A DNA stretch of 64,000 bases, taken from assembly GCF_004793885.1 (NCBI RefSeq), contig NZ_SRYG01000012.1, forward strand, positions 1 through 64,000. The letters run 5' to 3'. The first letter of the stretch is position 1. Each line of letters starts with the position of its first letter. Positions 35,340-44,061 of this stretch are shown here, one piece after another. The notes below the pieces were generated by a model. It saw only the letters and a list, made by a program, of their open reading frames with translations, was not told the origin of the DNA and searched no databases. Made by a program: the position numbers and the translations under genes. This stretch comes from Dubosiella muris (GTDB taxonomy: Bacteria; Bacillota_I; Bacilli_A; Erysipelotrichales; Erysipelotrichaceae).

Positions 35340-36896
35340 ATGAAACATTTGACACCTTTGGCGCAGGAAATTTTGCAGACGCTCGAACCCGATCCAACCC
35401 GGCAGGCGCAATGGCTCGAACACGCGCCGCTGTATCCAGTCAGCCAGGATCCGGAAATGGAAAGCTTTAAAGAGTGGATGGAAGAGGCCAAGCAAGCAGG
35501 TCAAAAGGTTTTCGTAGCGGGCGACTACGACTGCGACGGAATCATGGCGACCTCGATCATGGTTTCGGGGTTGCGCGCGTTCGGGCTGGAAGTCGGATTT
35601 TACATTCCGGACCGCATCAAGGAAGGCTATGGACTGCATCCGCGTACCGTTGGGCTCGCGCATGAAAAAGGATACCAGATCATTGTGACGGTCGACAACG
35701 GCATCAAGGCCGCCGAGGCGCTGGAGCTGGCCAAAACGCTGGGCATGACGACCATTGTTACCGACCACCATACGATCGAGGAGGAAACGGACTGCGATGT
35801 GCTCATTCATCCCGCCAGGCTGGAAGACGAGTTTTCCACGCTGTGTGGAGCCGGGGTGGCGTACGAGTGCGTCCGCGCGCTCGGACAGGCTACCGACTAT
35901 CATTTGATCATGGCGGCGGTGGCTTCGATTGCCGACGTGATGCCGGTGACAAAACAGACGCGTCGCCTCATTCAGCATGGCCTTGACCGGCTCAACGAGA
36001 AAAAGGAAATCCATATTTCCAGCTTTATTAAAGACAGCCACGTGACGGAAACGACGCTCGCGTTCCAGGTCGTGCCGAAAATCAACGCGATCGGCCGGCT
36101 GTCGAACATGGCGAACGCCAACAACGTCGTCCGGTATTTGCTTTCGGAGGATCCGGCGGAAATTATGAAGCTGAACGCCCAAATCGAGCAAATCAACGAG
36201 CGCCGCAAGACGATTTCCGCGCAAATGAGTGAACAGGCGATGCGACAGGTCGATCCGGGACAGCCGGTCAACCTGATCATGTCCCCGGGATTTCACGAAG
36301 GGATCATCGGGCTGGTTGCCGGCAACTTGATGAACCAGACCGGCAAGCCGACGATCGTGGCGGCGAAAAACGTCGACGGGTTTAAAATGAGCATGCGGGC
36401 GCCGGAAGGGTTCGACTGCATGGCGTTTCTCAATCCGTTTCCCTCGTTTTCGGCGTGTGGCGGCCATAAGCAGGCGGCGGGATTTTCGGTCGATTTAGAC
36501 GACTACGAGGCGTTCGAGCGCTTTATCCGGCAGCGGGGCGCCCAGTACGAGTGGAGCGTGCCGCTGGAAAAAAACGAAATCGAAATCGACGAAAGCCAGA
36601 TCCAAATCGAGGCCATCGAGAGTCTGGACGCCTTGCGTCCGTTTGGACCGGGCTTTGAGATGCCGGTGTTTAAAATCAGCAAGCCGGCCATTAAAAACCT
36701 GTACGATTTCCAAAACGCGCGCCATCGGCGGTACACGCTGCAAAGCGGGGTGTGCTGCATGCGTTTCAACCAGCCAAGAAGCGAGATTTCCAAAAGCGTC
36801 AACCGGATCCAGTGCTTTGAGGGCGAGCTGCAAATCAGCGAGTATCGGGGACGCAAGCAAGCCAGCTTTATGATCGACAAAATCGTGTACGACTAA
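35340..36896 (+). CDS. recJ: Single-stranded-DNA-specific exonuclease RecJ, short form
   Basis: 5'-3' single-strand DNA exonuclease of recombination and repair, DHH-DHHA1 family. Motifs: FVAGDYDCDGIMATSIM (about residue 58), TVDNGIKAAEA (about 119), the TDHHTIEEE triad near 140, and DHHA1 GGHKQAAGFSV near 373, with an OB-like end. At 518 aa it is shorter than the 560-790 of many homologues, which carry extra C-terminal domains. The ATG has no ribosome site directly upstream; the nearest AGGAGG is 43 bases away in a hairpin. recJ-apt-relA is the Bacillota order. Confidence 0.93.
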   Translation: MKHLTPLAQEILQTLEPDPTRQAQWLEHAPLYPVSQDPEMESFKEWMEEAKQAGQKVFVAGDYDCDGIMATSIMVSGLRAFGLEVGFYIPDRIKEGYGLHPRTVGLAHEKGYQIIVTVDNGIKAAEALELAKTLGMTTIVTDHHTIEEETDCDVLIHPARLEDEFSTLCGAGVAYECVRALGQATDYHLIMAAVASIADVMPVTKQTRRLIQHGLDRLNEKKEIHISSFIKDSHVTETTLAFQVVPKINAIGRLSNMANANNVVRYLLSEDPAEIMKLNAQIEQINERRKTISAQMSEQAMRQVDPGQPVNLIMSPGFHEGIIGLVAGNLMNQTGKPTIVAAKNVDGFKMSMRAPEGFDCMAFLNPFPSFSACGGHKQAAGFSVDLDDYEAFERFIRQRGAQYEWSVPLEKNEIEIDESQIQIEAIESLDALRPFGPGFEMPVFKISKPAIKNLYDFQNARHRRYTLQSGVCCMRFNQPRSEISKSVNRIQCFEGELQISEYRGRKQASFMIDKIVYD

Positions 36897-36909
36897 AGGG
36901 CGGAATTTC

Positions 36910-36938
36910 TTGTATTCGTTTTCGTTACCCGATAAAAT
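36910..36938 (+). promoter_or_regulatory. Promoter of apt
   Basis: TTGTAT (36910-36915), 17-bp spacer, TAAAAT (36933-36938). Confidence 0.75.
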
Positions 36939-37000
36939 AAGTAAATGTAAACACGAAGACCATTGAATCCAATTTCATGGGTTTAGAAAGAGGACAATCT

Positions 37001-37522
37001 ATGAATATCAAAAACTACATCGAGAGCATTCCCGATTTTCCAAAAAAAGGAATCATGTTCCGCGATATCACGCCGATTTTGGCACATCCGGAAGCGATGC
37101 GTTATGTGACCGGGCAAATCGTGGAGTTCGCCAAAAAAGTGGACGCCAACTTGATTGTGGCGCCGGAAGCGCGCGGGTTCTTTTTTGGAACGCCGGCGGC
37201 AATCGAGGCCAATATCGGTTTCGCGCCGGTGCGCAAGCCAGGCAAGCTGCCGCGCGAGACGATGTCGGTAACCTACGAGCTGGAATACGGCGAGGACGAG
37301 CTGCAAATGCATGTGGACGCGATCCACGAAGGGGATCGGGTGCTGATCGTGGACGATTTGCTGGCGACCGGCGGAACCGTGGACGCGATCGTGCGGCTCG
37401 TGGAATCGCGCAAAGCCAAAGTGGTGGGCATCGCGTTTGTGATCGAGCTGGATGATTTAAAAGGAAGAGAGAAATTCAAGGACATTCCCGTCCTCGCTCT
37501 AACCCATTACGAGGGAGAATAA
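37001..37522 (+). CDS. apt: Adenine phosphoribosyltransferase
   Basis: Salvages adenine to AMP with PRPP. The N-terminal ESIPDFPKKGIMFRDITPIL and the PRPP motif VLIVDDLLATGGT (about residue 115) are clear. The ATG at 37001 gives 173 aa and has AAAGAGG 9 bases upstream; the in-frame ATG at 36977 adds eight unconserved residues and lacks a site. It precedes relA, as in Bacillus. Confidence 0.96.
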   Translation: MNIKNYIESIPDFPKKGIMFRDITPILAHPEAMRYVTGQIVEFAKKVDANLIVAPEARGFFFGTPAAIEANIGFAPVRKPGKLPRETMSVTYELEYGEDELQMHVDAIHEGDRVLIVDDLLATGGTVDAIVRLVESRKAKVVGIAFVIELDDLKGREKFKDIPVLALTHYEGE

Positions 37523-37556
37523 AAAAAACAAAACGAGGCGATGAAAGGAAAGGTGA

Positions 37557-39767
37557 TTGGCGTTGGGTGTAAAAAACGAAGTGACATTTGAAGAATGCAT
37601 GCAAAACGTGCAGACATATATCAAAAGACCGGAAAATCTCGATTTGATTCGAAGGGCGTACGCGTTCGCGCACGAGCATCATGCCGGGCAGTTCCGGAAA
37701 AGCGGCGCGCCCTACGAGGTCCATGTCATCCAAGTCGCCAACACGCTGGCGCTTCTTCACTCGGGACCGAAAACCATCGCGGCCGGGTTGCTGCACGACA
37801 CAGTCGAGGACTGTGAAGGCGTGGATCACGACACGATCGTCGAATCGTTTGGCGAGGAAATCGCCATGCTTGTGGACGCGGTCACGAAAATCAAGGCGAT
37901 CAAGTTCAAAGACGAGAAGGAATACTTGGCGAGCAACCACCGCAAGCTGTTTATTGCGCTGGCCAAAGACGTGCGTGTCATCTTGATCAAGCTGGCGGAC
38001 CGGCTGCACAACATGCGCACGCTGGAATACATGAAGCCCGAAAAACAAAAGAAAATCGCCTCGGAAACACTGGCGGTGTACGCGCCGATCGCGCACAGGC
38101 TCGGTATTTCCCAGGTCAAAAACGAACTGGAGGATTTGTCCTTCAAGTATTTGTTCCCGGAAAAATACGAGCAAATCAAGCAGCTTGTGCGGCAGCGGGA
38201 AAGCGACCGCAACGAGCAGGTGCAAAATATGATTGGCGAAATCGAGCAAATCATGAAGACATACAAGATCCCGTACCGGATCTTTGGTCGTTCCAAACAT
38301 TTTTACAGCATCTATAAAAAGATGAAAACGAAAAACAAGCGGTTCGAGGAAATTCTCGACTTGCTCGCGATTCGAATCGTCACCGACTCCGAAGTGCACT
38401 GCTATGAGATTCTCGGGTATATCCATGCCAAGTACCGGCCGATTCCGGGCCGTTTCAAAGATTACATCGCGATGCCGAAAGCCAATATGTACCAGTCGCT
38501 GCACACGACAATCGTAGATCCGGAAAACGGCCATATTTTCGAGATCCAGATCCGTACCGAGCAAATGGACGCGGTGGCGGAGCGCGGCGTGGCGGCTCAC
38601 TGGAAATACAAGGAAAGACCGGGCGCGTCCATGGAAATCCAGCAAAAAGAGATCGAGGACAAACTGTCGTGGTTCCGCGATTTCTCGATGATGACCGACG
38701 AGGAGAGCGAGGATCCGCTCGAGTACATGAACGTACTGCAAAAAGATATTTTCGAGGCCAACGTGTACTGCATGTCGCCGCGCGGCAAAATCATCGCGCT
38801 GCCGCCGGGCTCGACACCAATCGACTTCGCGTACCGCATCCATACCGAGGTTGGACATAAAACGGTGGGCGCCACGGTGAACGGAGCGATCGTTCCGTTG
38901 AATACCGAGTTGAAGACGGGGGACGTCGTCGACATTTTGACGAGCAACAATTCCAACGGCCCGAGCAAGGACTGGATCAAAATCGTGAAGTCGGGCCACG
39001 CCCGCAACAAGATCCGCGCCTTTTTGCAAAAACAGGAGCATCAAAACCGCAAGGAGCTAATCAAAAAGGGCGAGCACGATTTGGCGGAGGAGTTCAAACG
39101 GCTCGATTTGGACGACTCGCTGCGCACCCATAAACGGATCGAGTCGATTTTGCAGACGCTGTCTTTCAAGACGGTGGACGATTTGTTTGTCGGCATCGCC
39201 AACCGGCGCGTTTCGCTGCAAGCGATGGTGGATCGTTTGGCGAAAAACCGGAACTCCGCGCTCAGCGCCGAGGAAATTGTCAAGATCATCAACAAATCGC
39301 CACAAAAAACGCCGAAGTCAAGCGGCTGCGGCGTCGTGGTGCCGGGAATCGACACGATCGCGGTGTCTTTGGCCAACTGCTGCTCCCCGATTCCGGGAGA
39401 CACGATTTTAGGCTATATATCCAAAGGGCAGGGAGTCAAGGTGCATCGCAAAGACTGTCCGAACATCGTCAACGAGACGAAACGGCTCATTCCCGTGGCG
39501 TGGGATGAAAATCTGGAAGAGAAAATTTACGAAGTCAAGCTTGTCGTGTATTCGGATGACCGGAACTATTTGCTGAGCGATATCGTCACCATGCTTCAGC
39601 AATCCAACGCGTATTTAAAGCAGGTCGATTCGTCGGTGGACGACAACCGGCTGACGGCGACTACGAAGCTGACGGTGGGCGTACGCAACGCAGACCACTT
39701 GCAAGTCATTATCGCCAATTTAAAAAAAGTCCGCTCCGTCAATGAGATCGTGCGGACGATCCAATAA
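37557..39767 (+). CDS. relA: Bifunctional (p)ppGpp synthetase/hydrolase, RelA/SpoT (Rel) family
   Basis: Makes and degrades the alarmone (p)ppGpp. The HD hydrolase domain shows HAGQFRKSGAPYEVH (about 42) and LLHDTVEDCEG (about 80); the synthetase domain has the R-x-K-x region KHFYSIYKKM and YQSLHTTI near 315; TGS (about 400-460) carries PLNTELKTGDVVDIL; a C-terminal ACT domain ends at 736. Both catalytic domains look intact. The start is a TTG: 37557 has AAAGGA 7 bases upstream, while TTG 37563 has AAAGG 9 bases upstream, so the exact start is unsure. Confidence 0.95.
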   Translation: MALGVKNEVTFEECMQNVQTYIKRPENLDLIRRAYAFAHEHHAGQFRKSGAPYEVHVIQVANTLALLHSGPKTIAAGLLHDTVEDCEGVDHDTIVESFGEEIAMLVDAVTKIKAIKFKDEKEYLASNHRKLFIALAKDVRVILIKLADRLHNMRTLEYMKPEKQKKIASETLAVYAPIAHRLGISQVKNELEDLSFKYLFPEKYEQIKQLVRQRESDRNEQVQNMIGEIEQIMKTYKIPYRIFGRSKHFYSIYKKMKTKNKRFEEILDLLAIRIVTDSEVHCYEILGYIHAKYRPIPGRFKDYIAMPKANMYQSLHTTIVDPENGHIFEIQIRTEQMDAVAERGVAAHWKYKERPGASMEIQQKEIEDKLSWFRDFSMMTDEESEDPLEYMNVLQKDIFEANVYCMSPRGKIIALPPGSTPIDFAYRIHTEVGHKTVGATVNGAIVPLNTELKTGDVVDILTSNNSNGPSKDWIKIVKSGHARNKIRAFLQKQEHQNRKELIKKGEHDLAEEFKRLDLDDSLRTHKRIESILQTLSFKTVDDLFVGIANRRVSLQAMVDRLAKNRNSALSAEEIVKIINKSPQKTPKSSGCGVVVPGIDTIAVSLANCCSPIPGDTILGYISKGQGVKVHRKDCPNIVNETKRLIPVAWDENLEEKIYEVKLVVYSDDRNYLLSDIVTMLQQSNAYLKQVDSSVDDNRLTATTKLTVGVRNADHLQVIIANLKKVRSVNEIVRTIQ

Positions 39768-39790
39768 AAAAGAAGTTTCAAACTTCTTTT
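39766..39790. terminator. Bidirectional terminator between relA and ydcF
   Basis: A near-perfect inverted repeat GAAGTTT-CAAACTTC flanked by A and T runs works in both directions and overlaps the relA stop and the end of the minus-strand gene. Confidence 0.88.
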
Positions 39791-40356
39791 TTTGTCGCTT
39801 TTTTTTGCCGTTCGATGGAAATGAAGATCCAGCGGGAGGCGATTTCGCGAAGGATATGGCGCGGCTTGTGATCCGGATACGTATAAACGCTGTGGTCTGT
39901 GAAAAAATCGCGAGCCATGGCGTCGGCGCGCGGGGCGTGGAGAGAGGACGTGATAATTAAAAGCGGGACATCTCCTATACGCTCCTTTGCGTATTTTAAA
40001 TTTTCATACGTGTTACGGGCTTTGGTTTCGAGAATGAGTGGAACCGGGGCCGCCGCCTCGATCCATTTTGCCATTTCCCGCGCTTCGACGAATTCGTTTT
40101 TCACGTTCGAACCGCTAATGACCAGCGTGTCGAACCGGCCCTGTCGCCAGGCTTCGAGCGCGGTTTCGCACCGCAGACGCTGGGAAGTGGACATCGTGCC
40201 GTCGTCGTGGCTCGGGCAGCCAAGCAGCAGCGCGTACGGATAATGCAAACGCGCCGGCTGAACGGGCGGGATATATGCGCGGTACACGCGAAAGGCAACG
40301 AGAAGGCCAAGCAAAAGAAAGAGGAGCAGGAGCCACAAAAAAGCGTTAGCGGACAT
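39778..40356 (-). CDS. YdcF/SanA-like DUF218 membrane protein
   Basis: 192 residues: one N-terminal membrane anchor (about 5-25), then a Rossmann-like DUF218 domain with ALLLGCPSHDDGTMSTSQRL, TLVISGSNVKNEFVEAREM and the ETKARNTYENLKYAK block. Family members may act on cell-envelope precursors or cofactors, but the reaction is unknown. Its start overlaps the end of tmcAL by 11 bases, so the two are co-transcribed. The C-terminal KKATKKEV is encoded inside the shared terminator hairpin. Confidence 0.88.
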   Translation of the reverse strand: MSANAFLWLLLLFLLLGLLVAFRVYRAYIPPVQPARLHYPYALLLGCPSHDDGTMSTSQRLRCETALEAWRQGRFDTLVISGSNVKNEFVEAREMAKWIEAAAPVPLILETKARNTYENLKYAKERIGDVPLLIITSSLHAPRADAMARDFFTDHSVYTYPDHKPRHILREIASRWIFISIERQKKATKKEV

Positions 40357-41365
40357 ACAACTCCTCCCGGACCGGATGGGTCATGACGCTTTCGTACAGC
40401 GCTTTGGTTTTCAGGCGCACTTCTTTCAGGAAGGGCGGCATCTGGGCGAATTTCGAGTACAGCACGCAGTCTTTTTTAATCGTGTTCAAATACTTGCGGC
40501 CGGTTTCGTTGCAGGCTAGCAGGATCGAGCCTTCCAGACGTTCGTGCTCGCGCATTTGTTCTTTGGTGATTTGCAGCATCAAAAACAAGCAGGTGCGCTG
40601 AATACGCGCCTTGGTGTACGTCTTGGAAATGGAGGCGTTTAAAAATCCGTTCCAGTCCGCGTGCTTTTTCGCGTTTTCAATGAGGCGGTGTTCGATTCCC
40701 TCGTTGACGAGAAATAGCTTCGAAAGCGCGGCGGGCGCGCTCATTTGTAAAAAGGTGCGTAAATAAGGATAGTACGATTCCCACCGCTGCTCGGGAAGAA
40801 ACCATTCGCTCATCCATTCGTTTTGGGAACCGGAAAAAAAGTCGTCGCGCGTTTTGGTGGCGCTTTTGAACCGATCGTCGCGCTGAATGCACAAAGGCGT
40901 GATGCCGGCTTGCCGCGCGTAACGAATATACTGCATGCCAAGAATATCGTTGGGCCCGACGCGGGCGCCGATGTTTTTTTGCCAGCTCGTCCCGGGATTG
41001 GCTTCCAGCGCGTTCAAGGCGGCCAGCTGTCGTTCCAGCTCGTCGATGTCGTTGGTTTCCGAGCCAAAGCACACCCCATCGACGTGCAGGTTGCGCAGCG
41101 TGTCGATGGCGTTGCGGGCGAAGCGGTCGGCGCTTTGAGCCGCGTAGACGGCCGGCAGCTCGACGACGATGTCGGCGCCATGCTCGATGGCCAGACGGGC
41201 TTTTTGGTAAGGCTCGATAAGCGAGGGCAGTGCGCGCTGGGTAAAATATGAGGAGAGCACGACGACAAGCACAGAGCAGCCGCTGACTTGCCGGGCCTGC
41301 TGCAAGTGGTGCAGGTGGCCTGCATGCAAGGGATTGTATTCGACAATAATTCCACAAGTTTTCAT
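40346..41365 (-). CDS. tmcAL: tRNA(Met) cytidine acetate ligase TmcAL
   Basis: Forms N4-acetylcytidine at the wobble base of elongator tRNA-Met from acetate and ATP. The nucleotidylyltransferase start TCGIIVEYNPLHAGHLHHL contains the H-x-G-H motif (H14, H17). The 339-residue length is a little below the roughly 400 of Bacillus YlbM. It is divergent from yceD-rpmF, as ylbM is in Bacillus. The ATG has no ribosome site and begins 7 bases after an extended -10, suggesting a leaderless mRNA. Confidence 0.9.
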   Translation of the reverse strand: MKTCGIIVEYNPLHAGHLHHLQQARQVSGCSVLVVVLSSYFTQRALPSLIEPYQKARLAIEHGADIVVELPAVYAAQSADRFARNAIDTLRNLHVDGVCFGSETNDIDELERQLAALNALEANPGTSWQKNIGARVGPNDILGMQYIRYARQAGITPLCIQRDDRFKSATKTRDDFFSGSQNEWMSEWFLPEQRWESYYPYLRTFLQMSAPAALSKLFLVNEGIEHRLIENAKKHADWNGFLNASISKTYTKARIQRTCLFLMLQITKEQMREHERLEGSILLACNETGRKYLNTIKKDCVLYSKFAQMPPFLKEVRLKTKALYESVMTHPVREELYVR

Positions 41366-41371
41366 AGGGTT

Positions 41372-41380
41372 ATCTTATCA
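41372..41380 (-). promoter_or_regulatory. Extended -10 promoter of tmcAL, apparently leaderless
   Basis: On the minus strand TG-A-TAAGAT (41380 to 41372), then six bases, then the ATG at 41365. Confidence 0.6.
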
Positions 41381-41446
41381 TGGATGGCAAGGATTGTGAT
41401 ATGATAGAAAAAGAAAACCGCATCCGAAGAAACCGGAGAAGAAACG

Positions 41447-41475
41447 TTGACATTTATTTTGGGATTCTTTATAAT
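41447..41475 (+). promoter_or_regulatory. Full-consensus promoter of yceD-rpmF
   Basis: TTGACA (41447-41452), 17-bp spacer, TATAAT (41470-41475): an exact match to the sigma-A consensus. Start predicted at about 41482. Confidence 0.95.
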
Positions 41476-41501
41476 ATCAGATGCGGCATGAGGTGAAAAT
41501 C

Positions 41502-42020
41502 GTGAAGTTTACGAAAAAAGAATTTTTATCCGCCCCGCTGGGGAAAATCGCCGTCGATGAATGGATCGCGGTCGAGGAAAACGATTTGCTTCATCATACT
41601 CAAGTCAAGTCCATTCCAAAGGTGCATATTACAGGCGATCTGCAATATGACGGATCCACTTTAGTCTATTCCAATCTGGAATTGGAGGGCGTGATGATCG
41701 TTCTGGATTCCATTACGTTGGAGGATCTGGAAGTGGAGTTTGACACGGAGTCGCATGAAACGTACTCATTTGTTCCGATCAAAGAGGAGAGGCGGGATGA
41801 AGAGGTCATCGTCGTCAAGCACGACACGATCGACATCAACCCCGAGGTGTTTCAGGCGGTGCTGTACGAGGCGCCGATGAGCATCACCCGTCTTCCAAGA
41901 GATCAATATCCGAAAGGAAACGGATGGCAGGTGATTTCGGATCAGGACCAGAACGATCACGAGGAAAAGATTGATCCGCGATGGGAAAAACTGAGTGAAT
42001 TCAAATTGGATGATGACTAG
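41502..42020 (+). CDS. yceD: YceD/DUF177 family protein
   Basis: 172-residue acidic protein needed in other bacteria for normal 23S rRNA accumulation and nearly always beside rpmF. The central pattern [20 protein letters not shown] and a C-terminal [10 protein letters not shown] fit DUF177; the four-Cys set seen in some members is not present. The start is placed at GTG 41502, which has GAGGTGA 5 bases upstream; the ATG at 41481 coincides with the predicted transcription start and has no ribosome site. Confidence 0.88.
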   Translation: MKFTKKEFLSAPLGKIAVDEWIAVEENDLLHHTQVKSIPKVHITGDLQYDGSTLVYSNLELEGVMIVLDSITLEDLEVEFDTESHETYSFVPIKEERRDEEVIVVKHDTIDINPEVFQAVLYEAPMSITRLPRDQYPKGNGWQVISDQDQNDHEEKIDPRWEKLSEFKLDDD

Positions 42021-42031
42021 GAGGTGCAGGC

Positions 42032-42202
42032 ATGGCTGTTCAACAAAGAAGAAATTCAAAAACACGGAAAGCAAAGCGCAGAACTCATTACAAATTGGTA
42101 AAACCGGAACTGACGAAATGTCCAAGCTGCGGTGAATACAAACTGGCGCATAAAATGTGTTCTTGTGGAGAATATAACGGCAGAAAAGTCGTTGAAAAAT
42201 AA
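42032..42202 (+). CDS. rpmF: 50S ribosomal protein L32
   Basis: 56-residue large-subunit protein. [20 protein letters not shown] is a typical basic L32 N-terminus. The zinc ribbon has C30-P-S-C33 as usual, but the second knuckle reads C43-S-C45, one residue short of the normal C-x-x-C. GAGGTG lies 7 bases upstream and yceD ends 11 bases before. A terminator follows. Confidence 0.95.
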   Translation: MAVQQRRNSKTRKAKRRTHYKLVKPELTKCPSCGEYKLAHKMCSCGEYNGRKVVEK

Positions 42203-42232
42203 GGATGTAGAAGATACATTCCTTTTTTTTTT
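42201..42232 (+). terminator. Terminator of yceD-rpmF
   Basis: Stem 42201-42209 with 42214-42223 (one bulge), then ten T. Confidence 0.88.
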
Positions 42233-42269
42233 GTATTTTTTGAAAGAAAATGGCGACGTTTACGCAATA

Positions 42270-42298
42270 TAGACAATCATCGGGTTCTGGAGTATAAT
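42270..42298 (+). promoter_or_regulatory. Promoter of rny
   Basis: TAGACA (42270-42275), 17-bp spacer, TATAAT (42293-42298). Confidence 0.8.
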
Positions 42299-42342
42299 AA
42301 ACGTGCTTTACGGACTCATTTTAAAGACAAAGGAGGGTCATG

Positions 42343-43899
42343 ATGAACACAGGTGTTATCGTCTCTTTGTCTGGGATCGCAGGTATAGTTTTGGGAGTTC
42401 TGATTATGGTCGGGTACTCCCGCGCAGGTTTGAATAAAAATCAGCAAAAAGCAGAGCAAATCTTGAAAGAGGCGGAAATCGAAGCGGACGCGAAGGTAAA
42501 GCAGGCCGTTCTCGATGGAAAGACGCAGGTCCATGAACTGCGTATTGAAGCGGAGAAGGAAATCAAAGAGAGAAAACAAGAATCCATGCAGTTTGAAAAC
42601 AAGCTGCTTCGTCGAGAGGACAACTTGAATTTTCGTGATGAGGCTCTCTCGCAAAAAGAGCGCCAGATTTCGGATAAGCTGCAAAAAGTAACCGAAAAGC
42701 TCTCATCCCTAGATGAAAAAGAGAAAAAGCTACAAAAGCAGATCGACCAGCAGATCGTCGTGCTGGAGGGCGTCGCCAAGATGTCGAGCCAGGACGCGCA
42801 AAAGGAACTGTTTGCGAAAGTAGAAAAAAAGATGGAACATGAAACGGTCGCTTATATCAAAGACAAAGAAGAAGAAGCGAAAGCGACCGCAACCGAGAAA
42901 GCACAAAACATTATCGCGCTGGCGATCGAGCGGATGGCGCAGCAGGAAACGCAGGAACGCACCGTATCGGTTGTCGCCATTCCGGGCGAGGAGATGAAAG
43001 GCCGGATCATTGGCCGCGAAGGGCGAAACATTCGCTGTTTCGAACAGGCGACCGGCGTCGAGCTGAACATCGACGACACGCCGGATTTGATCACGATCAC
43101 ATGCTTCAACCCGATTCGGCGCGAAGTGGCGCGTCTGGCGCTGGAGCATCTCATTCGGGATGGCCGCATTCAGCCGGGCCGCATTGAGGAAGTCGTGAAA
43201 AAGTATCAAAACGAAGTCGATCAGGAGATCATGAAGGCGGGAGAGGAAGCCATTTTCAAACTGGGAATCGGCCGCATCGACCGCGAGATCATCCGTCTGG
43301 TCGGCACGTTGAAATACCGCTACTCCTACGGGCAGAACGCGTTGCAGCATAGTATCGAGGTCGCGTTTCTGGCCGGCGCCATGGCGGTGGAACTGGGCTT
43401 GAACCAGCAAATCGCCAAACGGGCCGGACTGCTTCACGATATCGGCAAGGCGCTCAATATCGAGCAGCAGGAAGGCAGCCATGTGGAGCTGGGATACAAG
43501 TTCTGTAAAAAGCACGGGGAAAAGGACATCGTGCTCAACGCTATTCAATCCCACCACTACGATGTGGAACCGAAGTATTTGACTTCGCATCTTGTGATCG
43601 CGGCGGATACGATTTCGGCCGCCAGACCAGGCGCGCGCAAGGAAAGCGCGCAGGCGTACATCAACCGGCTTGAAAATCTGGAAAAGATTGCCACAAGCTT
43701 CGATGGCGTACAACAGGCCTACGCGATCCAGGCGGGACGCGAAATTCGCATCCTCGTCAATCCGGAGCGCGTCGACGACGTGACTTGCGTGAAGATCGCC
43801 CGCGAGATCCGCGAGAAGATCGAAAGCGAGCTGACATACCCCGGTCAGATCAAAGTCAATGTCATCCGCGAAGTTCGGGCGCAGGAACTGGCGAAATAA
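42343..43899 (+). CDS. rny: Ribonuclease Y
   Basis: Membrane-anchored endoribonuclease that starts mRNA decay in Bacillota. One N-terminal membrane helix (about 5-27), a long charged coiled coil (30-200), a KH domain with GRIIGREGRNIRCFEQATG near 225, and an HD domain with LLHDIGKALNIE near 365. The start at 42343 has AGGAGG 6 bases upstream; an ATG at 42340 is possible but closer. The length of 518 aa is typical. An RNase J-family gene lies 1.9 kb downstream. Confidence 0.96.
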   Translation: MNTGVIVSLSGIAGIVLGVLIMVGYSRAGLNKNQQKAEQILKEAEIEADAKVKQAVLDGKTQVHELRIEAEKEIKERKQESMQFENKLLRREDNLNFRDEALSQKERQISDKLQKVTEKLSSLDEKEKKLQKQIDQQIVVLEGVAKMSSQDAQKELFAKVEKKMEHETVAYIKDKEEEAKATATEKAQNIIALAIERMAQQETQERTVSVVAIPGEEMKGRIIGREGRNIRCFEQATGVELNIDDTPDLITITCFNPIRREVARLALEHLIRDGRIQPGRIEEVVKKYQNEVDQEIMKAGEEAIFKLGIGRIDREIIRLVGTLKYRYSYGQNALQHSIEVAFLAGAMAVELGLNQQIAKRAGLLHDIGKALNIEQQEGSHVELGYKFCKKHGEKDIVLNAIQSHHYDVEPKYLTSHLVIAADTISAARPGARKESAQAYINRLENLEKIATSFDGVQQAYAIQAGREIRILVNPERVDDVTCVKIAREIREKIESELTYPGQIKVNVIREVRAQELAK

Positions 43900-43911
43900 A
43901 CAATCCGAGAA

Positions 43912-43942
43912 AAGAAGAAACCAACCGGTTTCCTCTTTTTTT
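43912..43942 (+). terminator. Terminator of rny
   Basis: 11-base arms (43912-43922 with 43927-43937, one mismatch), AACC loop and T run. Confidence 0.9.
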
Positions 43943-43989
43943 ATGCGAAAGAAACCTCTTACAAGTAAGTCATCGCTTACCAAACCGCC

Positions 43990-44017
43990 TTGATTCAACG
44001 ATTTCTATGAGTATAAT
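43990..44017 (+). promoter_or_regulatory. Promoter of the ferredoxin gene
   Basis: TTGATT (43990-43995), 16-bp spacer, TATAAT (44012-44017). Confidence 0.75.
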
Positions 44018-44061
44018 AAATTTATAAGTGAAATAAAAATGAAAACAGGAGGAACCAGGAA

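Noticed and set aside
37476-39044. Long minus-strand reading frame (522 codons) opposite relA
   Set aside because: It is antisense to a fully conserved Rel protein, has no ribosome site or recognisable domain, and is an expected by-product of the GC-rich third positions.
42730-43998. Minus-strand frame of 422 codons opposite rny
   Set aside because: Antisense shadow of RNase Y with no conserved motif or ribosome site.
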